This document shows positions 54,457 to 62,958 of a stretch of DNA of 64,000 bases, in pieces (position 1 is the stretch's first letter; each line of letters begins with the position of its first letter). The notes beneath the pieces are model-generated. The model saw only the letters and a program-made list of their open reading frames with translations, ran no database searches and had not been told where the DNA came from. Location: assembly GCF_019052805.1 (NCBI RefSeq), contig NZ_JAHQRJ010000001.1:2790001-2854000 (forward strand), read 5' to 3'. This DNA is from Noviherbaspirillum sp. L7-7A (GTDB lineage Bacteria > Pseudomonadota > Gammaproteobacteria > Burkholderiales > Burkholderiaceae_D). Position numbers and translations under genes: made by a program.

Positions 54457-55071
54457 ATGCCCGACGTTTTTCTGAGTTATGCCGAACAGGACCGCGATAC
54501 CGCGCGCCGTGTCGCCAGCCTGCTGCAGGCACAGGGCTGGAGCGTTCACCCGGAGCAGGCGCCGGCCAATGATGCCGAAGCGCGCTGCATGGTAGTACTG
54601 TGGTCGCGTCACTCCGTCAACAATGACCAGGTGGCCGCCGAGGCCGAGCAGGGGCGCGCCCGCCATGCCCTGGTGCCGGTGCTGCTGGAACAGGTCACGC
54701 CGCCGCCCGGCCTGCGCAGCATCCAGGCGGCCGACCTGTCGGGCTGGGACGGCACGGCCGCTGCGCCCGGCGCGCGCCAGCTGGTGGCCGACCTGGCCGG
54801 GCTGCTGGGCCAGCCGCTGCCATCGGGGCGGGTGATCCTGCCGCCGGTGAAGGTGGCGCCGCGCCTGCATCCGGCCTGGCTGATCCTGGTGGCGCTCGGC
54901 CTGCTGCTGGCCGCCGGCCTCGGCGCCATCACCCTGTGGCGCAACGCGCCGGCGCCAAAGCCGGCCGCAGCCGCGGCCACCCTGCTTTACGCAGCCAGCA
55001 GCGCCGCCAGCGGCGCGGTCCAGCCGACGATGCCGCCCTGGGCGCGGATCATCGCCAGCGTCGCCTCGTGA
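54457..55071 (+). CDS. TIR-domain protein with C-terminal membrane anchor
   Basis: A 204-residue protein. The TIR domain (about residues 1-118) begins [21 protein letters not shown]62 in QVAAEAEQG is at the position of the catalytic glutamate of TIR NADases, though the tryptophan usual three residues earlier is absent. A single helix at 139-161 ([16 protein letters not shown]) would anchor it in the membrane with TIR in the cytoplasm. From about residue 178 the frame is antisense to the convergent hydrolase gene, so the native C-terminus may have been lost. A GGAG site lies 6 bp before the ATG. Confidence 0.82.
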   Translation: MPDVFLSYAEQDRDTARRVASLLQAQGWSVHPEQAPANDAEARCMVVLWSRHSVNNDQVAAEAEQGRARHALVPVLLEQVTPPPGLRSIQAADLSGWDGTAAAPGARQLVADLAGLLGQPLPSGRVILPPVKVAPRLHPAWLILVALGLLLAAGLGAITLWRNAPAPKPAAAAATLLYAASSAASGAVQPTMPPWARIIASVAS

Positions 55072-55658
55072 AAGGCCGGGAAGTAGCTGGCGGCCGCATC
55101 CTCCACCAGCAGGCATTCGTACCCGCGGTCATTGGCCTCGCGCATGGTGGTCTGCACGCAGACCTCGGTGGTCACGCCGGCCAGCAGCAGATGGCTGATG
55201 CCCCGCTTCCGCAGCACCTCGTTTAGCCCGGTGGCATGGAAGGCGCCCTTGCCGGGCTTGTCGATCACGAGCTCGCCTTCCAGCGGCGCGACCTCGGGCA
55301 GGATCTGGTTGCCCGGCTCGCCGCGCACCAGGATGCGGCCCATCGGCCCGGCGTCGCCGATGCGCAGCGTCGCATTGCCGCGCAGCCGCTTGGCCGGCGG
55401 GCAATCCGACAGGTCGGGCAGATGCGATTCCCGGGTATGCACCACCAGCAGGCCCAGCGCGCGCGCATGCGCCAGCAGCGCCGCCACGGTGGGCACGATG
55501 GATGACAGCGTGCCCACGTCATTGCCCAAGGCCGCGCCAAAGCCGCCGGGCTCGATGAAGTCGCGCTGCATGTCGATGACGATCAGCGCGGTGCGCTCCG
55601 GCGCATAGCGGTAGGCATAAGGCGCCGCATCGACCTCGCGTTCCGGACTTGCAGTCAT
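54987..55658 (-). CDS. Isochorismatase-fold hydrolase (BiuH-like)
   Basis: A 223-residue cysteine hydrolase. The catalytic triad is visible as D29 (VIDMQRDF), K134 or K137 ([10 protein letters not shown]) and C167 ([11 protein letters not shown]). The family includes biuret amidohydrolase, ureidoacrylate hydrolase and nicotinamidase. The start at 55658 was chosen because GGAGAAG lies just before it. It is the last gene of the AtzEG-ABC operon, which makes a biuret- or ureide-type substrate plausible. The 3' end overlaps the convergent TIR gene by 85 bp. Confidence 0.88.
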   Translation of the reverse strand: MTASPEREVDAAPYAYRYAPERTALIVIDMQRDFIEPGGFGAALGNDVGTLSSIVPTVAALLAHARALGLLVVHTRESHLPDLSDCPPAKRLRGNATLRIGDAGPMGRILVRGEPGNQILPEVAPLEGELVIDKPGKGAFHATGLNEVLRKRGISHLLLAGVTTEVCVQTTMREANDRGYECLLVEDAAASYFPAFHEATLAMIRAQGGIVGWTAPLAALLAA

Positions 55659-55677
55659 CGTCTTCTCCATGAAATGT

Positions 55678-56394
55678 TCAGCGGCGCTGGTCGCGCGCGG
55701 TATAGAGCCGGTGCAGCGTGATATTGCGCACCTTGGTCTTGCTGGCCTCGACATGCTCGCGCAGCAGCACGGCGGCCTGGTCCGCCTGCCGCGCCAGGAT
55801 GGCCCGCAGGATGGCGCCGTGCTCGTCATAGGTGCAGGCCACCCGCCCGGCGCTGGAAAAGTCGAGACGGCGCAGGATGCGGATGCGCTCGGTGACGTCG
55901 TGATGCACCCGCGCCATTTCCGGATTGGCGGCCGCGGCCACCAGCGCCATGTGGAAGGCCTCGTCCATCTCGGCCACGCGCTGTCCATCGTCCAGGCGCG
56001 CCTCCGGCGCCACCAGCCAGAAGTCACTCAGGGTGTAGAGCGCGCCATGCAGTGCGCCGTCTTCGCACAGCCGGCGCACCACGGCTGTTTCCAGCACCAG
56101 CCGCAGGTCGTACAGGTGATCGAACTGCTCGAAGTCCAGCAACCTGACCGACCAGCCGCTTTTGGCATCCATGTCCAGATAGCCTTCCCGCTGCAGCCGC
56201 GCCAGCGCCTGCCGCAGCGGCGTGCGCGACATGCCGAGCCTGGCCGCCATCGCGGTTTCGGAAAAGCGTTCGCCCGGCAGCAGGCGGAAGGCAAACAGTT
56301 CGTCCTTCAGCCGCAGGTAGGCCGCATCGCCCAGCGTGGCCGGGCTGTCGTTGGCGGCGTTGGCCGGCGCATGGCGCCATGCGTTGGCCGCCAT
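55678..56394 (-). CDS. GntR-family regulator (FadR/FCD subfamily)
   Basis: A 238-residue regulator with a winged helix (about residues 15-80: [36 protein letters not shown]) and an all-helical FCD ligand-binding domain, which has metal-type His residues ([22 protein letters not shown]). The ATG at 56394 overlaps the atzE-like stop by 1 bp (TGATG). It probably senses the operon substrate and binds the 14-bp palindrome upstream of the first gene (inference). Confidence 0.9.
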   Translation of the reverse strand: MAANAWRHAPANAANDSPATLGDAAYLRLKDELFAFRLLPGERFSETAMAARLGMSRTPLRQALARLQREGYLDMDAKSGWSVRLLDFEQFDHLYDLRLVLETAVVRRLCEDGALHGALYTLSDFWLVAPEARLDDGQRVAEMDEAFHMALVAAAANPEMARVHHDVTERIRILRRLDFSSAGRVACTYDEHGAILRAILARQADQAAVLLREHVEASKTKVRNITLHRLYTARDQRR

Positions 56395-57791
56395 CAGGCA
56401 AACACTCCCGGTTCCCGCGCCATGGCCACGCCCTGCCCCGCCAGCAACCGCGCAGCCGCCAGGCACAGGTCTTCCCGCCATGGCGGCGCGATCAGCTGCA
56501 CGCCGATCGGCAGGCCGGGCTCGCCGCCGGCCGGCCAGACCGGCACGGTGCAGACCGGCAGGCCGATGCAGGAGATCGGCTGGGTCAAGAGGCCCATGCT
56601 GGCGCGCAGCGGCAAGGCGCGGCCGCCGATGTGGAGGGTGGAGGCGCCGGCCACGGTGGCCTGCACCGGCGTGGCCGGCGCGATCAGCAGGTCGAGGCCC
56701 TGGTCGGCAAACAGCGCCATCACTTCCTCATGGGCGCGGCGACGCACCCGCTGCGCCTGCGCCAGCCAGGCTGACGGCATCAGCGAGCCGGCAATCAGGC
56801 GGTCGCGCGACAGCGGCTCGTACTCTTCGTAATGGCGCATCAGGCGGGCGCGATGCAGGGCGCCGCCTTCGGAACCGGTGATCAGGAATGCGGCCGACCG
56901 CGCCGCTTCCGCGCCCTGCCATTCCACGCTGCGCGCCGCGCCCAGCGCAGCGGCAACCCGCTGCACCGCTTCCCGCGCCGCCTCACCGGCCTGGCGCTCG
57001 AACCAGCCGCCCAGCACCCCCACCCGATCGCCACGGATCGCCGTTGCGCCATGCCCGACCGGCTCGGCGGCGCGCGGCGCGCAGGCCGGGTCGCTCGCGT
57101 CCGGCCCCTGCAGCGCATCGTAGGCCGCCGCCAGGTCATCGACATCGGCCGCGAACGGGCCGAGATGATCCAGGCTGTGCACGAAGGGAAAGCTGCCGGT
57201 GCGCGGCAGGCGGCCGAAGGTGGGCTTCAGGCCAAAGATGCCGCACAGCGAGGACGGCACCCGGATCGAGCCGTTGGTGTCCGAGCCCAGCGCCAGCGGG
57301 ACCAGGCCGCCGGCCACCGCCGCCGCCGAGCCGCCGGAAGAGCCGCCGGCAATGCGGCTGGCGTCATGCGGGTTGCGCGTCACGCCATAGTGGCTGTTCT
57401 CGGTGGTGAAGCCGTAGGCATGCTCGTCCATGTTGAGCGCACCCACCAGCACCGCGCCGGCGGCGCGCATGCGGCGCACGAGTTCGGCATCGGCGGCAGC
57501 CGGCGGATTGCTCCGGTTGACCCGGCCCCCGGCGACAGTCACTTCGCCGGCGATGTCGAACAGGTTCTTGACCGCATACGGCACGCCGGCCAGCGGCGGC
57601 AGCGGCCGGCCGGCCGCGCGCAGCGCATCGACCGCGGCCGCCTCGATGCGCGCCCGCTCCAGGCACAGGCTGGTGAAGCTGTTGAGCACCGGGTCGCGCT
57701 TGCCGATCAGGGCCTCGGTGTCGGCCAGCACTTCCAGCGCGCTGGCCTTGCCCGCCCGGATCTGCGCGGCGATGTCGAGCGCGCGCCTCAT
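56394..57791 (-). CDS. AtzE-like amidase
   Basis: A 465-residue amidase-signature hydrolase. The Ser-cisSer-Lys triad is K75 (YAVKNLFDIAG), S151 (RIAGGSSGGS) and S175 (GSDTNGSIRVPSSLCG). AtzE proper is 1-carboxybiuret hydrolase of cyanuric acid catabolism and needs the small subunit AtzG, which is encoded here 4 bp upstream. No cyanuric acid hydrolase (AtzD) or allophanate hydrolase (AtzF) is in the window, so the true substrate may be a different ureide or amide. Confidence 0.88.
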   Translation of the reverse strand: MRRALDIAAQIRAGKASALEVLADTEALIGKRDPVLNSFTSLCLERARIEAAAVDALRAAGRPLPPLAGVPYAVKNLFDIAGEVTVAGGRVNRSNPPAAADAELVRRMRAAGAVLVGALNMDEHAYGFTTENSHYGVTRNPHDASRIAGGSSGGSAAAVAGGLVPLALGSDTNGSIRVPSSLCGIFGLKPTFGRLPRTGSFPFVHSLDHLGPFAADVDDLAAAYDALQGPDASDPACAPRAAEPVGHGATAIRGDRVGVLGGWFERQAGEAAREAVQRVAAALGAARSVEWQGAEAARSAAFLITGSEGGALHRARLMRHYEEYEPLSRDRLIAGSLMPSAWLAQAQRVRRRAHEEVMALFADQGLDLLIAPATPVQATVAGASTLHIGGRALPLRASMGLLTQPISCIGLPVCTVPVWPAGGEPGLPIGVQLIAPPWREDLCLAAARLLAGQGVAMAREPGVFA

Positions 57792-57967
57792 GGCAGGAAC
57801 ACCGGCGCCGGCTCCAGCGCGAATGGCAGCTCGTCCTGCATCAGCACCGCGGCGATTGCGGCAATGCCCTCGAATGCCGCCGCAACGCCGGCTTCCTGGG
57901 CCTGGCTCAGCTCATAGCCCTGCAGCCGCAGGGCCTGCGCCACATAGGCGCGGATGTCCTCTTCCAT
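57788..57967 (-). CDS. AtzG-like small subunit (DUF4089)
   Basis: A 59-residue helical protein beginning MEEDIRAYVAQALRLQGYEL and ending ALEPAPVFLP. It matches AtzG, the GatC-like stabilising subunit of AtzE. Its stop overlaps the amidase start as ATGA, so subunits would be made in equal amounts. Too short for some gene callers. Confidence 0.88.
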   Translation of the reverse strand: MEEDIRAYVAQALRLQGYELSQAQEAGVAAAFEGIAAIAAVLMQDELPFALEPAPVFLP

Positions 57968-57980
57968 GACGGCCTCCCTT

Positions 57981-58799
57981 TCAGCGCCGCACTTCGCGCT
58001 GGAAAATCTCCAGGCTCTTCTTCTTGGTCGCGATGAAGCCCGCGCCCGAGAGCGTCTCCACCGTGCGCGGCCGCGGGTCGTCGTACTGCAGGATCTCCGC
58101 AACGCGGGTCGGCCGCTTGGTCAGCAGCAGCACCTGGTCGGCCAGGTACACCGCCTCTTCCAGGTCGTGCGACACCAGCACCATGGTGGTGCCGGTCTGC
58201 ATGAAGACTTCCTGCAGCTTCTCGCGGATGAACAGCGTCATCTCGAAGTCCAGCGCCGAGAACGGCTCGTCGAGGAACAGCACTTCCGGCCGCGGCGCCA
58301 GCGCCCGCATGATGGACGCGGTCTGCTGCTGGCCGCCGGACAGCTCGTAGGGATAGCGGCGCAGGTCGAACTTCACGTCGAAGGACGCGACCAGTTCCTC
58401 CATGCGGCGGTTGATCTCGGCCGGTGATTTCCCTTCCAGCTTCAGCGGATAGGCGATGTTGTCGATGGTGCGCTGCCAAGGCAGCATCGCCTCGCGGTAA
58501 TTCTGGAACACATAGCCGACCTTGGTATCGGCCAGCGACTTGCCGTCGAACAGGATCTGGCCGGCGTCGACCGGGATCAGGCCCGCGATCATGTTGATCA
58601 GCGTGCTCTTGCCGCAGCCGTTGGGACCGAACACCGAGACGATGCGGCCCTTCGGTATGTCGAGGTCGAAGTTCTCGTACAGCGGCCAGCCGGCGAAGTA
58701 CTTGGTCAGGCCGCTTATGGTGATATGGGTGCCGGCCGGGCCGGGCGCAAAGCGCGGCGCGGGCGGTTCCAGTTCGGCCAGCATGGTGGCAGGTCTCAT
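57981..58799 (-). CDS. ABC transporter ATPase (NitT/TauT type)
   Basis: A 272-residue importer ATPase. Walker A is GPNGCGKST, the signature is LSGGQQQTASIMRAL (last positions differ from the usual QRVAIARAL), Walker B is VLFLDEPFSALD and the switch His is VSHDLEEAVYLAD. It follows the permease by 3 bp. Together with the permease and binding protein it forms the uptake system of this operon. Confidence 0.94.
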   Translation of the reverse strand: MRPATMLAELEPPAPRFAPGPAGTHITISGLTKYFAGWPLYENFDLDIPKGRIVSVFGPNGCGKSTLINMIAGLIPVDAGQILFDGKSLADTKVGYVFQNYREAMLPWQRTIDNIAYPLKLEGKSPAEINRRMEELVASFDVKFDLRRYPYELSGGQQQTASIMRALAPRPEVLFLDEPFSALDFEMTLFIREKLQEVFMQTGTTMVLVSHDLEEAVYLADQVLLLTKRPTRVAEILQYDDPRPRTVETLSGAGFIATKKKSLEIFQREVRR

Positions 58800-58802
58800 G
58801 GC

Positions 58803-59633
58803 TTATCTCCCGTTCCAGTGAATGATGCGGCGCTCGATGAGCAGGAACAGCACATTGAGCGCATAGCCCAGCGCGCCGGCCGCGAGTATTGCCGCGTACA
58901 TGCTCTTGACATTCAATACCTGCTGCGCATCGATGATGCGGTGGCCGATGCCGTTTTCCGAGCCGATGAACATTTCGGCGACGATCACGATCACCAGCGC
59001 CATCGACACCGCCGAGCGCAGGCCGACGAAGCTCGACTGCAGGCTTTCCCATACCAGCACGTCGCGGAAGATCTGCCAGCGCGTCGCGCCCATCACCCGC
59101 ACCGCCATGACCCGCTGCTTCCTGGCGTTCATCACGCCATAGGCGCTGTTGAAGATCACGATCAGCAGCGCGCCGAAAGCGGCGATGGCGACCTTGTTGA
59201 TATCGGACACGCCGAAGATCAGCAGGAACAGCGGTATCAGCGCCGACGACGGCGTGGAGCGGAAGAAGTCGATCAGGAACTCGATGCTGCGATAGACATT
59301 CTCGTTGCTGCCCAACAGCACGCCCAGCGGCACGCCGACCACGGCCGCGATCAGGAAGGCCTGCAGGGTGCGGCCGAAGGTCACGGCGAAGTCGGTCAGC
59401 AGCGGACCGCCGGCCATGCCGGTGACCAGCGCCTCCAGCGTGGCCGCGGGACTGGGCAGCAGGATGGCCTTGATCAGGCCGAAGCGCACCACCAGGTCCC
59501 AGACAATGAACAGCACCATCGGACCGATGAAGGGGAGCGCCTTCTTCCATGCCGGCGGCGCCGGCGCTTTGGCGGCGTCGGCATTGGCCGGCGGCGCCCA
59601 TGGCGCGGCCGGGTTGACTGCGGTCTTGTTCAT
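58803..59633 (-). CDS. ABC transporter permease (NitT/TauT type)
   Basis: A 276-residue inner-membrane protein with six predicted helices. The EAA-type loop is seen around MNARKQRVMAVRVMGATRWQIFRDVLV. It lies 3 bp after the binding-protein gene and 3 bp before the ATPase gene. The family handles sulfonates, nitrate, pyrimidine precursors and related small molecules. Confidence 0.94.
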   Translation of the reverse strand: MNKTAVNPAAPWAPPANADAAKAPAPPAWKKALPFIGPMVLFIVWDLVVRFGLIKAILLPSPAATLEALVTGMAGGPLLTDFAVTFGRTLQAFLIAAVVGVPLGVLLGSNENVYRSIEFLIDFFRSTPSSALIPLFLLIFGVSDINKVAIAAFGALLIVIFNSAYGVMNARKQRVMAVRVMGATRWQIFRDVLVWESLQSSFVGLRSAVSMALVIVIVAEMFIGSENGIGHRIIDAQQVLNVKSMYAAILAAGALGYALNVLFLLIERRIIHWNGR

Positions 59634-59636
59634 GGC

Positions 59637-60680
59637 TTACCCCTTGTACAGCAGCGAGTCCACCATCACCCGCTTCTGGAAGATGCCCTTGTCGGCAAAC
59701 AGGTCATAGAACTTCTGGAAGTGGGCCACGTCGCTGGGCTTGAATTCGTTGTAGAACATGTAGTCCGACATCGGCACTTCGGCCGTCAGCGCGCCCTCGA
59801 TCGCGGTATAGCCTTTCAGGTAAGGCCGCGCCGCGTCCGGCGACTTGCGCACCAGGTCCACGCCGCGCAGATAGGCGGCCATGTACTTCTTCGCCGCCTC
59901 CGGATGCTGGCGGATGAATTCCGACGTCAGGCTGGCCGCGCCGCCATGCCAGGGCGCCATCGCATCGCCCAGGATGTACTTGGCCACCACGCCGGTTTCC
60001 AGCGTGCGGGTGGCGCCGTTCAGGCGGCCGACGGTGCCGGTGGGTTCCAGCGTGTACACCGCATCGACCTGCCCGGCCGCAAGCGCCGCCACATGCTGGC
60101 CGATCGGCAGCTCGACCACGGTCACGCCGGTGGCGCCACCGCGCTCCAGCATCACCTTGGCCAGCGTCATGTTCTGCACGCCCGGTCCGCAGCCGATGCG
60201 CTTGCCTTTCAGATCGGCGATGCTCTTGACCGCACTGTCCTTGGGCACGACGAATTCATCGAGCACGAATTTGGCGTTGGTGGGGTTGGTGCAAAAGATC
60301 TTGAACAGGCCGGGCTGCGCGATCTCGCCGATGGCCAGCACGGCCGATGCGGTGCCATTGCTGCTGCCTTCTGCGCGGCCGGCCAGCATTGCTTCCATCA
60401 CCTGCTGCGCGCTGGCGAACTTCTGCGCCTCGACATCGAGTCCCGCCTCCTTGAAATAGCCCTTTTCCACCGCGGCGAAAAACGGCAGGCCTGATGCGAC
60501 CGGCCAGTAGCCGATGCGTATCTTGGGCGAAGCCTGCGCGCGCACGATGGCAGGCGCGCCAAGCGCCGCCAGCGCGCCGCCGGCAAGCGCCGCGCGCAGC
60601 ACGCGGCGGCGGCTGGGCGAACGCGGTGCGGCGTGCTCCGACTGAGTGGCGATGGCGAATGCGGGGCTGATGTCTTTCAT
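59637..60680 (-). CDS. ABC transporter substrate-binding protein (NMT1/THI5-like)
   Basis: A 347-residue periplasmic protein and first gene of the operon. A Tat-like signal (SRRRVLRAALAGGALAALG, cleavage near VRAQA) is at about residues 25-53. The mature part opens KIRIGYWPVASGLPFFAAVEKGYF, the NMT1/THI5 family pattern. The ATG at 60680 has a GGAG site 5 bp before it; the frame continues 174 bp upstream without homology. The Tat signal suggests export in folded form. Confidence 0.9.
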   Translation of the reverse strand: MKDISPAFAIATQSEHAAPRSPSRRRVLRAALAGGALAALGAPAIVRAQASPKIRIGYWPVASGLPFFAAVEKGYFKEAGLDVEAQKFASAQQVMEAMLAGRAEGSSNGTASAVLAIGEIAQPGLFKIFCTNPTNAKFVLDEFVVPKDSAVKSIADLKGKRIGCGPGVQNMTLAKVMLERGGATGVTVVELPIGQHVAALAAGQVDAVYTLEPTGTVGRLNGATRTLETGVVAKYILGDAMAPWHGGAASLTSEFIRQHPEAAKKYMAAYLRGVDLVRKSPDAARPYLKGYTAIEGALTAEVPMSDYMFYNEFKPSDVAHFQKFYDLFADKGIFQKRVMVDSLLYKG

Positions 60681-60732
60681 TGGATCTCCGGACAAGGGGT
60701 TGAACGTGAGACCGGTCTTTAGTGGTGCACCG

Positions 60733-60746
60733 GCCTGTATACAGGC
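60733..60746. promoter_or_regulatory. Candidate GntR operator (14-bp perfect palindrome)
   Basis: GCCTGTATACAGGC lies 53 bp upstream of the binding-protein ATG. FadR-type GntR regulators bind short palindromes of the TnGTnnnACnA kind, and this site has TGTATACA at its core. A TGTACA follows 4 bp later. Assignment to the operon's own GntR protein is inference. Confidence 0.55.
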
Positions 60747-60909
60747 TGGTGTACATGCAGCTTGCGTGCCAGCCTGTTTTGGTGCGGGGAGAAAGGTGGC
60801 GGGCGACGGCGCTTCGAGTCGGCTGAAAGGATGCGCAATTGCGGAACGGCGCATTGCATTAAGAGTTGCACAGGTAGCGAGGCGGTACAGCTTTGCAGGT
60901 AGGGGTGAC

Positions 60910-61014
60910 GTTGCAGTTGCTTTTGAAGTACGCGTAGCGACCGTTGCAGTTGCTTTTGAAGTACGCGTAGCGACCGTTGCAGTTGCAGTTGCAGTTGCAG
61001 TTGCAGTTGCAGTT
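60910..61014. repeat. 33-bp tandem duplication and GTTGCA hexamer tract
   Basis: Two identical 33-bp units (60910-60942 and 60943-60975, GTTGCAGTTGCTTTTGAAGT...) are followed by six exact GTTGCA hexamers (60976-61011). A short version of the hexamer tract accompanies the other copy of the adjoining repeat near 63160. No ORF is credible here. Confidence 0.9.
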
Positions 61015-61021
61015 AGGTGTG

Positions 61022-61220
61022 AAACCCCGTTGAGCGCGCCGTGTCAGCGGTGCCCGGAGCGGATAAGGTGCGGCGTCTGTCTGAGCGAAGCGCAGCGTAG
61101 CGAGTTTAGCCGCGCCCCGCTCCGGGTACCGCTGCCACGGGAACCCCGCGCAGCGGGGCGCGATCACCGGGGCCGCCTTTTTTGGTTACTTTTTTGGCGG
61201 AGCAAAAAAGTAACCCGGCC
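61022..61220. repeat. Long dispersed repeat, copy A
   Basis: Begins CCCCGTTGAGCGCGCCGTG and runs through GGATAAGGTGCGGCGTCTGT, AGCGAAGCGCAGCG and GCGCAGCGGGGCGCGATCA. It ends in the palindrome GGTTACTTTTTTGGCGGAGC / GCAAAAAAGTAACC. A diverged copy (B) lies in reverse orientation at 62979-63163. Repeats of this style are common between genes of Oxalobacteraceae and related groups (general knowledge). The following 61221-61462 holds no gene or clear signal. Confidence 0.85.
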
Positions 61221-61462
61221 GCCGGGACGGACTCCCGGCTTGTCTCCACGGCAGTGCAATCGCCTTGCGTCAACCGGCAAGGCACGGGCAGCACTGTCGT
61301 CGTTGTCTTTGACGTTTCTAAGCAAACTGCGAACTGCAAAGTCAAAAGCAACTGCTGCTTCGCCGTGACGCCTTTACGCCGGGTGAAACAACGCCACTGC
61401 ACTGCCGTCATGACCAGGCCGGGTGTTCGCCCCGGCAGGCGACCTACTTCTTTTGCTTCGCC

Positions 61463-62958
61463 GTAACTATTCAGCATCAGACTGTTAAATTCCTTCATTC
61501 AGGTGCATAGTGCGATGTCATGAAATCACGTCCCGATCTCTCCACTCTGAGCTTCGAGCAAAAGGACGAGCTGATCCTGCAACTCTGGGATCGCCTCGAC
61601 AAGCTCGAAGCGATGCTGCTTAAAAACAGCAGTAACTCCAGCAAGCCGCCTTCGTCAGACGGCTTCAAACGCAAGCCTAAATCACGCCGCGTGGCTGGCA
61701 AGGCCAGTGCGGGCGGGCAGAAGGGACATCCCGGATCGACATTGAAACGAGTCGACGTGGCTGACCAAGTGCAAGTGCATCAGCCACCGCAACGCTGCAC
61801 GGCATGTGGCAGCAAACTCGACCTGCGCACCGCCACGATCGATGTGCAAGGGCGTCAGGTCATTGACTTGCCTGCCATTCGCATGACGGTGATCGAGCAT
61901 CGCCTGCAGCGTGTGCGCTGCCGTTGCGGCCAGGCGCATACCGGATGCTATCCCGAGGGGGTGACGCAGGCGGCACAGTACGGTGCGACCATCAAGGCTG
62001 CGGTGGTTTATCTGACGCAGTATCAGCATGTGCCGATGAAGCGATGCACGCGCCTGATGCAGGACTTGTTTGGCGTGACGATGTCCCCGGCCAGCGTGCA
62101 TGCCGCCATTGCGCAGGCGCACGCCGCTGTGGCACCGGTGGTGCAGGCGCTGGGCGAGTCACTGCTGCAGGCGCCAGTAGTGCACTTCGATGAAACGGGC
62201 ATGCGCGTGGGCACCAAGCTGTACTGGATGCACAGTGCATCGACCGAGGACGCAGTGGTCTATCAGGTGCATGCGCGCCGCGGCTACCAGGCGCTGGAGG
62301 CGTTGAACCTGCTGCCGCGCTTCAAGGGTGTGGCCGTGCATGACGGCTGGCCTTCCTACTACCGTTTCAACGTACAACATGCGTTATGCAACGCGCATCA
62401 TTTGCGTGAGCTGGAGTTCGTAATCGACTCGACCGGGCAGCAATGGGCGCAAGACATGATGAGCTTGCTTGTGAAGATGAATCATGCTGTGGATGCCAGC
62501 GAGGATGGGGTGTTGAGCCAGCATGTTGCTGCAAGCTACCGTCGCCGATACCGTGAGCTCCTTGAGCAGGGTCGCCAGCATAATCCGCAAAGGCTGACTG
62601 ACCTGACCCGCAAGGACAAGCGAGGCGGCATCAAGCAAAGCACCACATACAACCTGATCAAGCGGCTGGAGCAACACGCTGATGATGTGCTGCGTTTCAT
62701 GCATGATGCACGGGTGCCGTTCACGAACAACCTTGCCGAGCGCGACCTTCGCATGCCCAAGCTCAAGCAGAAGGTATGCGGATGCTACCGCAGCTTTGCG
62801 GGCGCGCAGGCGTATTGCAGCATTCGTTCCTACATAGGGACATTGCAGAAGCAATCGAAGGATCTGATACAGGCATTGACCATGCTATTTAGCGGTCGCA
62901 TGCCTTCGACAGGTTAAGGCTGCATACGTCTTGCGTTCTATGAATGCTGAATAGTTAC
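61463..62958 (+). mobile_element. IS66-family insertion sequence (single-transposase type)
   Basis: About 1.5 kb, bounded by GTAACTATTCAGCAT at 61463-61477 and its reverse complement ending at 62958. The inverted identity in fact continues outward for 20 bp on each side (61443-61462, 62959-62978), giving 35 bp in all. The outer part resembles the host repeat, so the element end is placed at GTAA. It carries one transposase and no tnpA/tnpB accessory genes. No 8-bp direct duplication of the target is seen. Confidence 0.75.
61520..62917 (+). CDS. IS66-family transposase (TnpC type)
   Basis: A 465-residue DDE transposase that appears intact. It has an N-terminal leucine-zipper-like coil with KNSSNSSKPPSSDG (about residues 37-50), a zinc finger (CTACGSK ... 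RCRCGQ), the first Asp in VVHFDETGMRV, the second in AVHDGWPSYY, and the glutamate region NNLAERDLRMPKLKQKVCG. Codon and base composition are similar to the host. The ISBst12-like subgroup of IS66 carries only this gene. Confidence 0.93.
   Translation: MKSRPDLSTLSFEQKDELILQLWDRLDKLEAMLLKNSSNSSKPPSSDGFKRKPKSRRVAGKASAGGQKGHPGSTLKRVDVADQVQVHQPPQRCTACGSKLDLRTATIDVQGRQVIDLPAIRMTVIEHRLQRVRCRCGQAHTGCYPEGVTQAAQYGATIKAAVVYLTQYQHVPMKRCTRLMQDLFGVTMSPASVHAAIAQAHAAVAPVVQALGESLLQAPVVHFDETGMRVGTKLYWMHSASTEDAVVYQVHARRGYQALEALNLLPRFKGVAVHDGWPSYYRFNVQHALCNAHHLRELEFVIDSTGQQWAQDMMSLLVKMNHAVDASEDGVLSQHVAASYRRRYRELLEQGRQHNPQRLTDLTRKDKRGGIKQSTTYNLIKRLEQHADDVLRFMHDARVPFTNNLAERDLRMPKLKQKVCGCYRSFAGAQAYCSIRSYIGTLQKQSKDLIQALTMLFSGRMPSTG

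Noticed and set aside
55678-56481. Longer start of the GntR gene at 56481
   Set aside because: The extra N-terminal residues are a shadow of the amidase 3' end; the ATG at 56394 gives the normal family start with TGATG coupling.
60910-61014. Possible CRISPR array
   Set aside because: The units are directly adjacent with no spacers, and there are no cas genes.
60859-61167. Minus-strand frame coding for a repeated Cys-Asn stretch
   Set aside because: It is the translation of the GTTGCA hexamer tract and the 33-bp repeats, not a gene.
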